Positions 46,897 through 56,309 of a stretch of DNA of 64,000 nt are shown here, piece by piece. This DNA comes from Janthinobacterium rivuli (lineage in GTDB: Bacteria > Pseudomonadota > Gammaproteobacteria > Burkholderiales > Burkholderiaceae_D), in contig NZ_WFLJ01000003.1 of the NCBI RefSeq assembly GCF_009208735.1, positions 1 to 64,000 on the forward strand, read 5' to 3'. Both the position numbers and the translations under genes were made by a program. The notes beneath the pieces were generated by a model. The model did no database searches and was not told the DNA's origin. It worked only from the letters and a program-made list of their open reading frames with translations. Each line of letters opens with the position of its first letter. Positions within the stretch are counted from its first letter, which is position 1.

Positions 46897-49800
46897 ATGA
46901 ATCACACGCCACAAGATTTGCGTACACAAACGCTGGAGCTGATTAACGCGGCTGGCAATGCGGGCAAGGCGGCAGCGCCTGTCGTGCAACTGGTGCAGGC
47001 ATGGCTCGATTCGCTCGACGCCGAAGACCTGGCCGACATCGCGCCCGACAGCCTGGCGCCCGTGCTGGTCGACGGTTTCACGCAAGCGGCCAAGCGTGCC
47101 GGCAACGGCTGCCAGATCGCCACCCTGCGCTATGCGGATGGCCGTGGCGGCATGGCGAGCGCCTTGCTGATCCTGAACGAAGACATGCCCTACCTGGTCG
47201 ACTCCATCGTCATGGCCATGCGCCGCCAGCACCTGGCCGTGCGCGGCGTGATGAATACCGTGCTGCCCGTGCGCCGTGCCGCCGACGGCAGCGTCGAAGC
47301 GGTGCGCCAGCCGGGCGACCCGCTCGAATCGTATGTGCTGGTGCTGCTCGACGAAGAGCTGGCGCCGGAAGCCCTGGCCGCGCTGGTCGCCGCCATCGAC
47401 ATGGTGGCGCGTGACGCCGCCACCGTGCGTCGCGATGCCGCCGCCATGAGCGAACGCCTGGCCACCGTCGCCACGGCCGCAGCGCAGCATGGCGAAGAAG
47501 GCGCGGAAGTGGCCGCCTTCCTGGAATGGGCCCGCAACGGCGGCTTTGAAGTGTTCGGCTATGCCTACTACCGCGTCAAGCCGGGCGTGCGCGAACTCGA
47601 ACGCGACATCCCGAGCCGCGTCGGCGTGCTGCAGGATACGGCGCACCCGGTTTACGGCACCTGCCTGGCGAATATCCCGGGCGACTTCGACACCCTGGCC
47701 AAGCGCGACTCGGCGCTGTCCATCGTCAAGGCCGACGTGGCCGGTACCTTGCACCGCGACCAGCAGCTCGATTTCATCGGCGTGCGCGACATGGATGCGC
47801 AAGGCGCGATCCTGGGCGAGCATTGCTTCGTCGGCCTGTTCACCCGCGCCGGCAATTCCACCCCGCTGGCGGCGCTGCCGTTCGCGCGCGGCCGCGTGGC
47901 CAAGGTATTGAGCCTGGCCGGCGTGCGCCAGCAAGGCTTCCGCGCCGAGAAGTTCCGCGAAATCCTTGAATCGCTGCCGCGCACCGAAGCGCTGGAAGCG
48001 GACCTCGACTGGCTGGCGCAAGTGTGCGGCGCCGTCGTCTCGCTGTACAAGCAGCCGCGCACCAAGGTCTTCGCGCGCCGCGACGTGTATGCGCGCCACC
48101 TGAACGTGCTGGTCTACCTGCCGCGCGAGCGCTACAGCGCCAGCGTGGCGTCGAGCCTCGCAAAAGCCCTGCAAGCCAGTTCCGGCGCCACGCATGTGAG
48201 CACGCAGACCCTGGTGGCCGACGGCCCGCTGGCGCGCGTCTACCTGATCGCCCACGCCGCGCGCTACCCGCTGGACCTGGAAACGGATATCGAACAACCG
48301 CTGCTGGGCGTGCTCGATGGCTGGCATAACGGCTTTGCCGCCGTGGCCGACGCCGTGCCCGACGTGGCCCTGCGCGCCAGCCTGCGCAAACTCTGCGCTA
48401 CTTTGCCGCTCGATTACGTGGCCGCCACCGCGCCGGCCGTCGCCTTGCGCGACCTCGACACCATCCTGCGCAACACCGACCCATCGCACGTGGCCGTGCG
48501 CATCGAGACGGGCGTTGTGACCACCATCCGCCTGTACTCGGCCAACAAGGTGCCGCCGCTGTCGACCATCCTGCCGGCCCTGCACAATGCGGGCGTGGCC
48601 ATCGACCGCGAACAGGCGTATTCGGTTTCGCTGTCCGACGGCACGCGCTATTTCGTCACCAGCCTGACGGTCGATGCCGACAGCGCGACGAAACTGGCGC
48701 AGCCATCCGTCGTCGCCGTGGCGCAGGAGCTGTTTGCGGCCCTGTTCAACGACACGGCCGAAGATGGTCGCCTGAATGGCCTCGTCATCGAAGGCGGTCT
48801 GTCGACGCGCGAAGTGCAGCTGGTGCGCGCCTACACCAGCTACTGGCGCCAGACGGGCAGCCGCTTCTCGGTGCGCTACATCGCCGAGAGCCTGCGCAAG
48901 CAGCCGGCCCACGTGAAAGCCCTGGTCGACGCCTTCCTGCAGCGCTTCGATCCGTCGCTGTCGGACGCGCAGCACGCGGCCGCCCTGGAGGCGATTGCCG
49001 CCGTCAAGGCCGGCCTGCCATCCGTGAACCACGCCGATACCGAGGAAATCCTCGGCGCGCTGGCCGACCTGATGGCCGCCACCCTGCGCACCAGCTACTT
49101 CCAGAACAATCAAGCTGGCGACAAGATCATCTTCAAGTTCGACACCAGCAGCCTGGCGCTGGTGCCGGAACCGCGTCCGTACCGCGAGATCTTTGTCTTC
49201 TCGCGCCGCTTTGAAGGCGTGCACCTGCGTGGCGGCCCGGTCGCCCGCGGCGGTTTGCGCTGGTCGGACCGCATGGAAGACTACCGCACCGAAGTGCTGG
49301 GCCTCGTCAAGGCGCAGATGGTCAAAAACGCCGTCATCGTGCCGGCCGGCGCGAAGGGTGGTTTCGTCTGCAAGATGATGCCGAAGGACGCCGTGCGTGA
49401 AACCATCGCGGCCGAAGGCGAAGCCGTCTACCGCCTGTTCATTTCCAGCCTGCTGGAAGTGACGGACAACCGCTCGCTGGGCAACATCGTCCCGCCAGTC
49501 GATACCGTCTGCTTCGATGACGCTGACCCGTATCTGGTGGTCGCCGCCGACAAGGGCACGGCCACGTTCTCGGACATCGCCAATGGCATCGCCGTGCAGC
49601 GCGGTTTCTGGCTCGGCGACGCGTTCGCCTCGGGCGGCTCGAACGGCTACGATCACAAGAAACTGGGCATCACCGCCAAGGGCGCGTTTGAAGCCGTGAA
49701 GCGCCACTTCTATGAAATGGACCACGACCTCAATACCACCCCGATCACCATGGTCGGCGTGGGCGACATGTCGGGCGACGTGTTCGGCAACGGCGTGCTG

Positions 49801-51624
49801 CTGTCGCGCCAGTTGAAACTGGTGGCCGCCTTCGACCACCGTCACATCTTCCTCGATCCGACACCGGACGTCGCCGTGTCGTTCGACGAACGCGCGCGTC
49901 TGTTCGCCTTGCCGCGTTCCTCGTGGGACGACTACAACAAGGACTTGATCTCGGCCGGCGGCGGCGTGTATCCGCGTTCAAGCCGCACGATCGAACTGTC
50001 GCCGCAAATCCGCGCCGCCCTCGATATCGCGGAAACGTCGCTGGCGCCGGAAGAACTGATGCACCGCATCCTGAAGGCGCCCGTGGACCTGTTCTACAAC
50101 GGCGGCATCGGCACCTACATCAAGGCGTCGACGGAAACCCACGCACAGGTGAAGGACCGCGCGAATGACCATATCCGCGTCAGCGGCAATGAGCTGCGCG
50201 TCAAGGTCGTGGCCGAAGGGGGGAATTTGGGTGCGACGCAGGCCGGCCGCATCGAGTTCGCGCTGGCGGGCGGACGCATCTTCACTGATGCGATCGATAA
50301 CTCGGCCGGCGTGGATTGCTCGGACCATGAAGTGAACGTGAAAATCTGGCTGGACGTGGAAGTCAACGCCGGCAAGCTGACGGAAGCGGAACGCAACCGC
50401 GAACTGTATGCGATGACGGACGACGTCGAGCGCCTGGTCTTGCGCGACAACACGCAGCAGACGCATTTGCTGGTGCGCGAATTGCAGGCGCAAGGCGAGA
50501 GCGCCGTGCAGGATGGCTATGCCGCCCTGATCGCCAGCCTGGAAGAAGAAGGCGCCCTGTCGCGCGAACTGGAGCAACTGCCGTCGGTGGCCGAACTGGC
50601 GCGCAGGAAGAGCGACGGTCGTGGCTTGACCACGCCGGAACTGGCGGTGGTGATCGCCAACGTGAAGAACCGCTTCAAGCGCATCCTCTCGGCCCTGCCG
50701 CTGACGGACGAAACGTGGGCCGAGCCGGTGCTCAAACCGTACTTCCCATCCCTGCTGGTGGAAACCCGTTCGGCGCTCGACCACCCGCTGGCCAACGCCA
50801 TCCTGGCGACCGTGCTGGCCAATGAAGTGATCAACCGCTGCGGCCCGCTGATGATCCGCAACCTGGCGGCGGAACACGGTGTGGATGAATCGACCGTGAT
50901 CCTGGCCTGGGGCCAGGCCTGGGTGGCGCTGAACCTGGCGCCCGTGTTCGACGCGCTCGATGCGGATGCCCTGACGGTGCCGCGTGAGGTGTCGATCAAG
51001 GTCGACGCGCAAACGCGCGTGCTGCAGCAGACGATGATCGCCGGCGTCCTGTCGGTGCCGGCCGAGCAATTGCGCGGCGCCGGCCTGGCCGAACTGACGC
51101 GTTTGTTTGGCGCGGAATCGAAGCGCGAGCTGCTGCAAGCCGTCGGCATCAAGTCGGAAGCGGCGCTGGTGCCTGGCTTGACGCCGGCCTTCGTGCAGGC
51201 GTGGGATGCGGTCGACGCGCTGGAAGTCGTCGCCGGCTTTCTGTTCCCGGCCCTGTCCGTGCCCCGTCCTGCCTCGATGGACCTGGCCGCCTTCCTGCAA
51301 GTGGGCCTGGCCCTGCGCAGCCAGGCGGGCATCGACACGCTGGAGCGTGGCCTGAAGCTGGCCGCGCAAGGCAAGTCGCAGGAGCAGTTGCGCAATTACG
51401 CGCAGCAGGCGCTGCGCCGCACGCAACAACGTCTGCTGACGCAGGTGCTGGCGCGCGCCGAGCAAGGCAATGCGGGCCAGGCCGTCAATGCGGTGACGGG
51501 CGCGCTGGGCTTGTCGGCCTATGTGGCGGCGACGGAACTGGAGCAAGCCATGCTGGACGTGTGGACCTTGTCGGAAGCCGTGAATAAAATCACGGCGAAA
51601 ACCCCAGCGGAAGCGGCGGTGTAA
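46897..51624 (+). CDS. gdhB: NAD-specific glutamate dehydrogenase, 180-kDa type
   Basis: 1575 residues, the size of the large NAD-GDH class. The N-terminal ~700 residues are regulatory ACT-like domains; the central catalytic GDH domain includes LRWSDRMEDYRTEVLGLVKAQ near 788-808 and KNAVIVPAGAKGGFVCKMMP near 810-830 with the catalytic Lys. SNGYDHKKLGITAKGAFEAV and VGVGDMSGDVFGNGVLLSRQ contribute to the active site and NAD domain. It converts glutamate to 2-oxoglutarate and ammonia. In P. aeruginosa gdhB is controlled by ArgR and activated by arginine but is unlinked to aru. Here it lies between astB and astE, with astE starting on its last base. Confidence 0.96.
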   Translation: MNHTPQDLRTQTLELINAAGNAGKAAAPVVQLVQAWLDSLDAEDLADIAPDSLAPVLVDGFTQAAKRAGNGCQIATLRYADGRGGMASALLILNEDMPYLVDSIVMAMRRQHLAVRGVMNTVLPVRRAADGSVEAVRQPGDPLESYVLVLLDEELAPEALAALVAAIDMVARDAATVRRDAAAMSERLATVATAAAQHGEEGAEVAAFLEWARNGGFEVFGYAYYRVKPGVRELERDIPSRVGVLQDTAHPVYGTCLANIPGDFDTLAKRDSALSIVKADVAGTLHRDQQLDFIGVRDMDAQGAILGEHCFVGLFTRAGNSTPLAALPFARGRVAKVLSLAGVRQQGFRAEKFREILESLPRTEALEADLDWLAQVCGAVVSLYKQPRTKVFARRDVYARHLNVLVYLPRERYSASVASSLAKALQASSGATHVSTQTLVADGPLARVYLIAHAARYPLDLETDIEQPLLGVLDGWHNGFAAVADAVPDVALRASLRKLCATLPLDYVAATAPAVALRDLDTILRNTDPSHVAVRIETGVVTTIRLYSANKVPPLSTILPALHNAGVAIDREQAYSVSLSDGTRYFVTSLTVDADSATKLAQPSVVAVAQELFAALFNDTAEDGRLNGLVIEGGLSTREVQLVRAYTSYWRQTGSRFSVRYIAESLRKQPAHVKALVDAFLQRFDPSLSDAQHAAALEAIAAVKAGLPSVNHADTEEILGALADLMAATLRTSYFQNNQAGDKIIFKFDTSSLALVPEPRPYREIFVFSRRFEGVHLRGGPVARGGLRWSDRMEDYRTEVLGLVKAQMVKNAVIVPAGAKGGFVCKMMPKDAVRETIAAEGEAVYRLFISSLLEVTDNRSLGNIVPPVDTVCFDDADPYLVVAADKGTATFSDIANGIAVQRGFWLGDAFASGGSNGYDHKKLGITAKGAFEAVKRHFYEMDHDLNTTPITMVGVGDMSGDVFGNGVLLSRQLKLVAAFDHRHIFLDPTPDVAVSFDERARLFALPRSSWDDYNKDLISAGGGVYPRSSRTIELSPQIRAALDIAETSLAPEELMHRILKAPVDLFYNGGIGTYIKASTETHAQVKDRANDHIRVSGNELRVKVVAEGGNLGATQAGRIEFALAGGRIFTDAIDNSAGVDCSDHEVNVKIWLDVEVNAGKLTEAERNRELYAMTDDVERLVLRDNTQQTHLLVRELQAQGESAVQDGYAALIASLEEEGALSRELEQLPSVAELARRKSDGRGLTTPELAVVIANVKNRFKRILSALPLTDETWAEPVLKPYFPSLLVETRSALDHPLANAILATVLANEVINRCGPLMIRNLAAEHGVDESTVILAWGQAWVALNLAPVFDALDADALTVPREVSIKVDAQTRVLQQTMIAGVLSVPAEQLRGAGLAELTRLFGAESKRELLQAVGIKSEAALVPGLTPAFVQAWDAVDALEVVAGFLFPALSVPRPASMDLAAFLQVGLALRSQAGIDTLERGLKLAAQGKSQEQLRNYAQQALRRTQQRLLTQVLARAEQGNAGQAVNAVTGALGLSAYVAATELEQAMLDVWTLSEAVNKITAKTPAEAAV

Positions 51625-52637
51625 TGACGCAGGAAGTAGCACAAGTTGCACAGGGCGCTGGCGGCTTGCCGCCAGCCGTGCAGGCGCTGGCGCAGGCCGA
51701 TTTCAGCGGCGTGGCGCAGCTGTTCGCCAACGCCGGTTTCACGGTGGCCTTGCCGGCGCCCGGCATGCTGCAGGTCGTCAAGCCGGGAGAAGGGCGCGCC
51801 AGCGTGGCCGTCTCGGTGGGCGTGCATGGCGACGAAACGGGGCCGATCGAAGTGCTGGCGCATCTGCTCGACGCGCTGTCGCGCGATGCGTCGGCCCTGG
51901 CCGTCGACTTGCTCGTTTGCGTGGGCAATGTCGATGCGATCCGGGCCGGCAAGCGTTTCATCGACGCCGACCTCAATCGCATGTTCCGCCCCGTGCGGGG
52001 GAGCCTGGCGCAAGCGGCGGAAAGCGCGCGCGCCGATGAAATGATCGCCGCGACCAAGGCGTTCTTTGACGCGGCGGGTCCCGTGCGCTGGCACCTGGAT
52101 TTGCACACGGCCATCCGGCCTTCCGTGTACCCCACGTTTGCCATCGTGCCCGACCTGGTGGCCGACGACGCCAAGGCGCAGCTGATCGCCTGGCTGGGCC
52201 AGGCGGCCATCGGCGCCATCATCATGAACCCGCAGTCGGCAGGCACCTACAGTTATTATTCGGCCGAGCATTTCGGCGCGGCCGCCAGTACGGTGGAACT
52301 GGGCCGCGTGGGCACCCTGGGACAGAACGATTTGTCGCTGTTCGATGACGTGTCGCGCGCGCTGGACGGCTTGCTGCGCGGCTCGCCCGCGCAAGCCGTC
52401 AAGGCGCAACCGCACGTGTTCAAGGTGGCGCAGGAAATCATCAAGCACAGCGATGAATTCCGCATGGCGTTCGACCGCAGCACGCAGAATTTCACCTCGC
52501 TGCCGCAGCATGCGGTGATCGCCAGCGATGGCGACCATGTCTACACGGTGCGGCACGCGGAAGAGCTGGTGGTGTTCCCGAACCCGGACGTGCGCGTGGG
52601 CTTGCGCGCGGGATTGATGGTGGTGCGTACCGCCTGA
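51624..52637 (+). CDS. astE: Succinylglutamate desuccinylase
   Basis: 337 residues of the AstE/aspartoacylase family of zinc carboxypeptidase-like enzymes. VSVGVHGDETGPIEVLAHLL near 62-81 holds the metal His and Glu, DADLNRMFRP the substrate Arg-type block and WHLDLHTAIRPSVYPTF near 155 the second metal His. It splits succinylglutamate to succinate and glutamate, the last AST step. Start codon overlaps the gdhB stop (TAATG at 51622-51626), so it is translationally coupled to the glutamate dehydrogenase that consumes its product. Confidence 0.94.
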   Translation: MTQEVAQVAQGAGGLPPAVQALAQADFSGVAQLFANAGFTVALPAPGMLQVVKPGEGRASVAVSVGVHGDETGPIEVLAHLLDALSRDASALAVDLLVCVGNVDAIRAGKRFIDADLNRMFRPVRGSLAQAAESARADEMIAATKAFFDAAGPVRWHLDLHTAIRPSVYPTFAIVPDLVADDAKAQLIAWLGQAAIGAIIMNPQSAGTYSYYSAEHFGAAASTVELGRVGTLGQNDLSLFDDVSRALDGLLRGSPAQAVKAQPHVFKVAQEIIKHSDEFRMAFDRSTQNFTSLPQHAVIASDGDHVYTVRHAEELVVFPNPDVRVGLRAGLMVVRTA

Positions 52638-52663
52638 TCGTCCAGCCATCACGCAGCATCAGG

Positions 52664-52697
52664 CGCCAGCCGGGGAAACCCGCCTGGCGTTTTTTTT
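52664..52697 (+). terminator. Rho-independent terminator of the ast-gdhB operon
   Basis: CGCCAG-C-CGGG - GAAA - CCCG-C-CTGGCG with eight T. A GNRA-type loop and long U-tract 26 bases after astE. Confidence 0.92.
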
Positions 52698-52785
52698 GTT
52701 CAAAAAGATGCCGCACAGAAATAATTATCCATTAGGCAATCAATTGATTTAAAATATTTACCCTTTGCAATTTTTTGGACCGATC

Positions 52786-53760
52786 ATGTTGAAACGCCTG
52801 CTGACAGCCTTGCTGTGCCTGACCCTCTCCGGCCTGACGGCTGCCGCCCCTGCCGAAGAGAAGGCCGCCGCGCCGGAAATGACGGCCGAGCAATTCCTCG
52901 CCCAGTTGCACCTGCAGCGCGGCAAGATCACTTTGCCGGGTGGTATCGCCACCCTGGATTTGCCCGTCAACTTCCGCTATCTGTCGCCGGCGGACGCCGA
53001 GCGCGTGCTGGTCGATGCCTGGGGCAACCCGCCGGGCATGGAATCGCTGGGCATGATCGTGCCCGCCAAAACCAGCGTGCTCGAGCGCGATAGCTGGGGC
53101 GTCATCGTCACGTATGAAAAGGAAGGGCATATCAAGGATGACGACGCGGACAGCATCAAGTACGACGAATTGCTCAAGGATATGCAGGCGTCCGTGCTGG
53201 AAAACAATGCGGAGCGCAAGAAGCAGGGCTATCCCGGCATCCATTTGATGGGCTGGGCGGAAAAACCCAGCTATGCCAAGGATACGCACAAGCTGTACTG
53301 GGCCAAGGATCTGATGGTCGATGGCGGCGAGCACTCGCTGAACTACAACGTGCGCGTGCTGGGCCGCGAAGGCGTGCTGAACCTGAACGCGATCGCCAGC
53401 ATGCAGCAGATCGAGGCGATCAAGAAAGAGATGCAGCAAGTGACGGCGTTCACGGAATTTACCGACGGTAACCGCTACACGGATTTCGACAGCAAGACGG
53501 ACAAGGTGGCCGAATACGGCCTGGCAGCTCTGGTGGCGGGCGGCGTGGCCAGCAAGCTGGGCCTGTTTGGCAAACTGCTGGCGCTGCTGCTGGCCTTCAA
53601 GAAAGTGCTGATCCTGGCCGTCGTGGGCGGCGGTGCTGCCATCGTCAAGTTCTTCGGCGGCAAGCGCAAGGACAAGCCGGCACCGCAGCCAGAACTGCAG
53701 CCGGAACCGCTGGAACAGCCCGGCCATACGCCTGACGGCAAGGTGAACCTGGACAAGTAA
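52786..53760 (+). CDS. DUF2167 family membrane protein
   Basis: 324 residues. A signal peptide (MLKRLLTALLCLTLSGLTAAAPA) leads to an extracytoplasmic domain with GKITLPGGIATLDLPVNFRYLSPADAERVL and WGNPPG, hallmarks of DUF2167. A C-terminal pair of hydrophobic stretches (AALVAGGVASKLGLFGKLLALLLAF and ILAVVGGGAAIVKFF in parts) is followed by a Pro/Glu-rich tail. Probably an inner-membrane protein with a periplasmic domain; function unknown. The ATG at 52786 is chosen; an earlier in-frame TTG at 52765 would add seven residues. Upstream sequence is AT-rich and promoter-like. Confidence 0.85.
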   Translation: MLKRLLTALLCLTLSGLTAAAPAEEKAAAPEMTAEQFLAQLHLQRGKITLPGGIATLDLPVNFRYLSPADAERVLVDAWGNPPGMESLGMIVPAKTSVLERDSWGVIVTYEKEGHIKDDDADSIKYDELLKDMQASVLENNAERKKQGYPGIHLMGWAEKPSYAKDTHKLYWAKDLMVDGGEHSLNYNVRVLGREGVLNLNAIASMQQIEAIKKEMQQVTAFTEFTDGNRYTDFDSKTDKVAEYGLAALVAGGVASKLGLFGKLLALLLAFKKVLILAVVGGGAAIVKFFGGKRKDKPAPQPELQPEPLEQPGHTPDGKVNLDK

Positions 53761-53869
53761 GGGCAACGGTGCCGCTCGGTGCGCTGGCGCACGGCAGTGG
53801 CATCGTGCGCGGTGCCGGAAGACGGCGCCTCGGGTACACTGGCTCATCGTTCACTATCAGGAGTTCGCC

Positions 53870-54379
53870 ATGTCCGTGTCCATGTATCAGGCAACCATTC
53901 CCGTCTTCATCCGTGGCTTGCGGGTCGTCTCGGCCTTGCTGGAAAAAGCGCAAGCCCATGTGGAAGAGGATGGCATCGTGCCCGAGATTTTACTGGGCGC
54001 GCAGCTGGCGCCCGACATGCTGGACTTGACGGCGCAGGTGCAGCGCGCCAGCGACACGTCGAAGATGTCGGTCGAGCGCCTGAGCGGCGTGCCGGCGCCG
54101 AAGTTCGAGGATAACGAAGCGTCGTTCGAACAGTTACAAGAGCGCATCGCCAACACCATCGCCTACATCGACAGCGTCAACGCGGGCCAGATGGCGGGCA
54201 GCGCGCAGAAGGAAGTCGTGCTGAACTGGACCGATGAAGGCAAGAAATTCTCGGGTGACAATTACCTGCTCAGCTTTGCCTTGCCGAACTTTTATTTCCA
54301 CGTCTCCATGGTCCACGCCATCCTCAGAAACAATGGCGTGGCCGTGGGCAAGCTCGATTATCTGGGCCCGTACGATTAA
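53870..54379 (+). CDS. DUF1993 domain protein
   Basis: 169 residues matching DUF1993, a helical bundle of the DinB-like type: SMYQATIPVFIRGLRVVSALL at the start, GAQLAPDMLDLTAQVQRASDT in the middle, and NFYFHVSMVHAILRNNGVAVGK with the conserved His near 140-160. Cytoplasmic, no signal peptide. Function unknown, possibly metal-binding by analogy to DinB/YfiT folds. The stop overlaps that of the convergent glycine-zipper gene (TTAA at 54376-54379). Confidence 0.85.
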   Translation: MSVSMYQATIPVFIRGLRVVSALLEKAQAHVEEDGIVPEILLGAQLAPDMLDLTAQVQRASDTSKMSVERLSGVPAPKFEDNEASFEQLQERIANTIAYIDSVNAGQMAGSAQKEVVLNWTDEGKKFSGDNYLLSFALPNFYFHVSMVHAILRNNGVAVGKLDYLGPYD

Positions 54380-54948
54380 CGCTGTGGCTGCTGTTGGACC
54401 TGGTTCTGCACCGCATTGCCCAGCATGCCGCCGCCGATCACGCCAGCCACCGTCGCCAGCGCCTTGCCGCGGCCGCCGCCGACCTGATTGCCGATCAAGC
54501 CGCCGATGACGGCGCCCGTGCCGATGCCCACGTAGTTCGGTTGTGCCGGTGCCGGTGCAGGCACTGGCTGCGACTGGCGCACGGGTTCGCGGTAGGCGCT
54601 CTCGCGGTAGCCATCGTTGTTATCGTTGTAGGCGGGGCGCGCCTGCGCCACTTGCGTGTGGTGCACGACGCGCTTGTGCACGACGGGTGCCGGGGCTGGT
54701 GCTGGGGCCGCTTGCGCGACGACAGGCGCGGTGAGCGGGGCAGCCACGGGCGCTGCCAGGGTCGCGGCGTTCGCCGGCGTCATGGCGGCCACGTCGGCAG
54801 GGATGGCTGGCGTGGCCGGCACATTCGCCCGCGAATTGGGCAGGATGCCGGCGATGGACGCCGCGCCGACCAGGCACAGGACCGTCACGGAAATGGCGGC
54901 GCCGGCCATCAAGGGGTGGATGCGGCTGGCGGTAGTCGTCGTGTTCAT
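54376..54948 (-). CDS. Glycine-zipper 2TM domain protein
   Basis: 190 residues. One N-terminal membrane anchor or signal (GAAISVTVLCLVGAASIAGIL, near 16-36), a low-complexity Ala/Pro linker (about 40-130), and a C-terminal glycine zipper, GIGTGAVIGGLIGNQVGGGRG then GVIGGGMLGNAV, as in the Rickettsia 17-kDa surface antigen/SlyB-type domain. Probably an envelope protein inserted in the membrane by the zipper. The Gln-rich end VQNQVQQQPQR is typical. Function unknown; envelope stress roles are known for relatives. Confidence 0.85.
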   Translation of the reverse strand: MNTTTTASRIHPLMAGAAISVTVLCLVGAASIAGILPNSRANVPATPAIPADVAAMTPANAATLAAPVAAPLTAPVVAQAAPAPAPAPVVHKRVVHHTQVAQARPAYNDNNDGYRESAYREPVRQSQPVPAPAPAQPNYVGIGTGAVIGGLIGNQVGGGRGKALATVAGVIGGGMLGNAVQNQVQQQPQR

Positions 54949-55008
54949 GTGTTCTCCTGGGGTGGTAATGCGTGTCTTGTCGATGTGTCCAGATTAGCGG
55001 CCTCGTCT

Positions 55009-55029
55009 GCGCAAGGCTAGCCCTTGCGC
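55009..55029. promoter_or_regulatory. Inverted repeat GCGCAAGG-N5-CCTTGCGC in the divergent intergenic region
   Basis: Perfect 8-base arms at 55009-55016 and 55022-55029, 61 bases upstream of the glycine-zipper start and 80 bases upstream of the oxidoreductase start. A dyad of this size with no T-run looks like an operator for one or both divergent genes. No regulator gene adjoins it. Confidence 0.4.
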
Positions 55030-55108
55030 TGTATCAAACGTAAGCAGGTGTAAGCCGCGCTTTCCAAAGCACAGTAGAATCGGTGCATCCCCTTTTCCGG
55101 AGTCCGCC

Positions 55109-56221
55109 ATGAGCCAGTTATTCACGCCATTTGCCCTTGGCCCATTGCAGGTGGCCAACCGCATCGCCATCGCGCCCATGTGCCAGTACTCGGCCGACAA
55201 CGGCAACGCCACCGACTGGCACATGATCCACCTGGGCCACCTGGCCCTGTCCGGCGCGGGCTTGCTGATGACGGAAGCGACGGCCGTTTCGCCCGAGGGA
55301 CGCATCTCGGCCGAAGACCTGGGCCTGTGGTCGGACGCGAATCAAACTGCGCTGGCCAGCGTGGTGCAGGCGATCCGCCGCCATGCGCCGATTCCACTGG
55401 TGGTGCAGCTGGGCCATGCGGGACGCAAGGCGTCGAGCCGCGCGCCGTGGCAGGGCGGCGCCTGCGTGCACCTGGCCGACGGCGGCTGGCAAACGGTGGC
55501 GCCATCGGCCATTGCCCACGCGCCAGGCGAAACGGTGCCGATCGCCCTCGACGAGATGGGTCTGCTGCAAATCAAGGCGGCCTTTGTCGCGGCCGCGCAG
55601 CGTGTGCATGCGCTCGGTATTGAAGGCATCGAACTGCATGCGGCGCACGGCTATCTGCTGCACCAGTTCCTGTCTCCCCTGTCGAATCAGCGCACCGATG
55701 CGTATGGCGGCAGCCTGGACAACCGCATGCGTTTTCCGCTGGAAGTCTATGAAGCCGTGCGCGCCGCCGTGCCGGCCACGGTGGCCGTGGGCGTGCGTAT
55801 TTCCGCCACCGACTGGGTCGAGGGCGGCTGGGAAATCGAGCAAAGCGTGCGCTTCGCGCAGGAACTCAAGCAACTGGGCGCCGACTTCATCCACGTCTCC
55901 AGCGGCGGCATTTCGCCGCAGCAGCAGATTCCCGTGGGACCCGGCTACCAGGTGGCGTTTGCCGAACGCATCAAGCGCGACAGCGGCTTGCCCACCATCA
56001 GCGTGGGCTTGATCACGGAGGCGCAGCAGGCGGAAGACATCATTGCGGGCGGCCAGTCCGACATGGTGGCGCTGGCGCGCGCCATCCTGTTCGACCCGCG
56101 CTGGCCCTGGCATGCGGCGGCCCAGCTGGGCGCGCAAGTGTCGGCGCCACCGCAGTACTGGCGCTCACAGCCGCGCGAGTACAAGCACCTGTTCGGCGAC
56201 ACGACCCTGGGTCAGCGCTGA
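55109..56221 (+). CDS. NADH:flavin oxidoreductase (YqjM-type old yellow enzyme)
   Basis: 370 residues, an FMN-binding TIM barrel. SQLFTPFALGPLQVANRIAIAPMCQYSA at the start (in parts) includes the Cys near 26 that marks the thermophilic-like/YqjM class. Also visible are LGHAGRKASS, ELHAAHGYLLHQFLSPLSNQRTD (His-x-x-His-type substrate pair replaced by HAAHGYL) and YGGSLDNRMRFPLEV. It reduces activated C=C bonds of enones and nitro compounds with NAD(P)H. Cytosolic. Physiological substrate unknown. Monocistronic between a divergent dyad and the ABC-F leader. Confidence 0.92.
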   Translation: MSQLFTPFALGPLQVANRIAIAPMCQYSADNGNATDWHMIHLGHLALSGAGLLMTEATAVSPEGRISAEDLGLWSDANQTALASVVQAIRRHAPIPLVVQLGHAGRKASSRAPWQGGACVHLADGGWQTVAPSAIAHAPGETVPIALDEMGLLQIKAAFVAAAQRVHALGIEGIELHAAHGYLLHQFLSPLSNQRTDAYGGSLDNRMRFPLEVYEAVRAAVPATVAVGVRISATDWVEGGWEIEQSVRFAQELKQLGADFIHVSSGGISPQQQIPVGPGYQVAFAERIKRDSGLPTISVGLITEAQQAEDIIAGGQSDMVALARAILFDPRWPWHAAAQLGAQVSAPPQYWRSQPREYKHLFGDTTLGQR

Positions 56222-56276
56222 CGGACCTCGTCTGCTACACTGACGCTTCTTCCCCATTTCTCCAGGACGCTTCGAC

Positions 56277-56309
56277 ATGCGCCATTGATACTGCCGTGCT
56301 GTGCACGGC
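56277..56309 (+). promoter_or_regulatory. Candidate attenuation leader: tiny ORF plus hairpin upstream of ABC-F gene
   Basis: ATG CGC CAT TGA at 56277-56288 (Met-Arg-His) has an AGGA-like ribosome-binding sequence 9 bases upstream. A perfect 7-bp hairpin GCCGTGC-TGT-GCACGGC at 56293-56309 starts five bases after its stop codon. Ribosome stalling on short leader peptides controls several ABC-F resistance genes. The layout fits, but the leader is only three codons and the hairpin lacks a T-run. Confidence 0.35.

Noticed and set aside
43886-49845. Very long open frames antisense to astD/astB and gdhB (each over 900 codons)
   Set aside because: They mirror the codon periodicity of strongly GC3-biased genes on the other strand, encode His/Arg/Gln-rich sequence without domains, and cover unambiguous catalytic genes.
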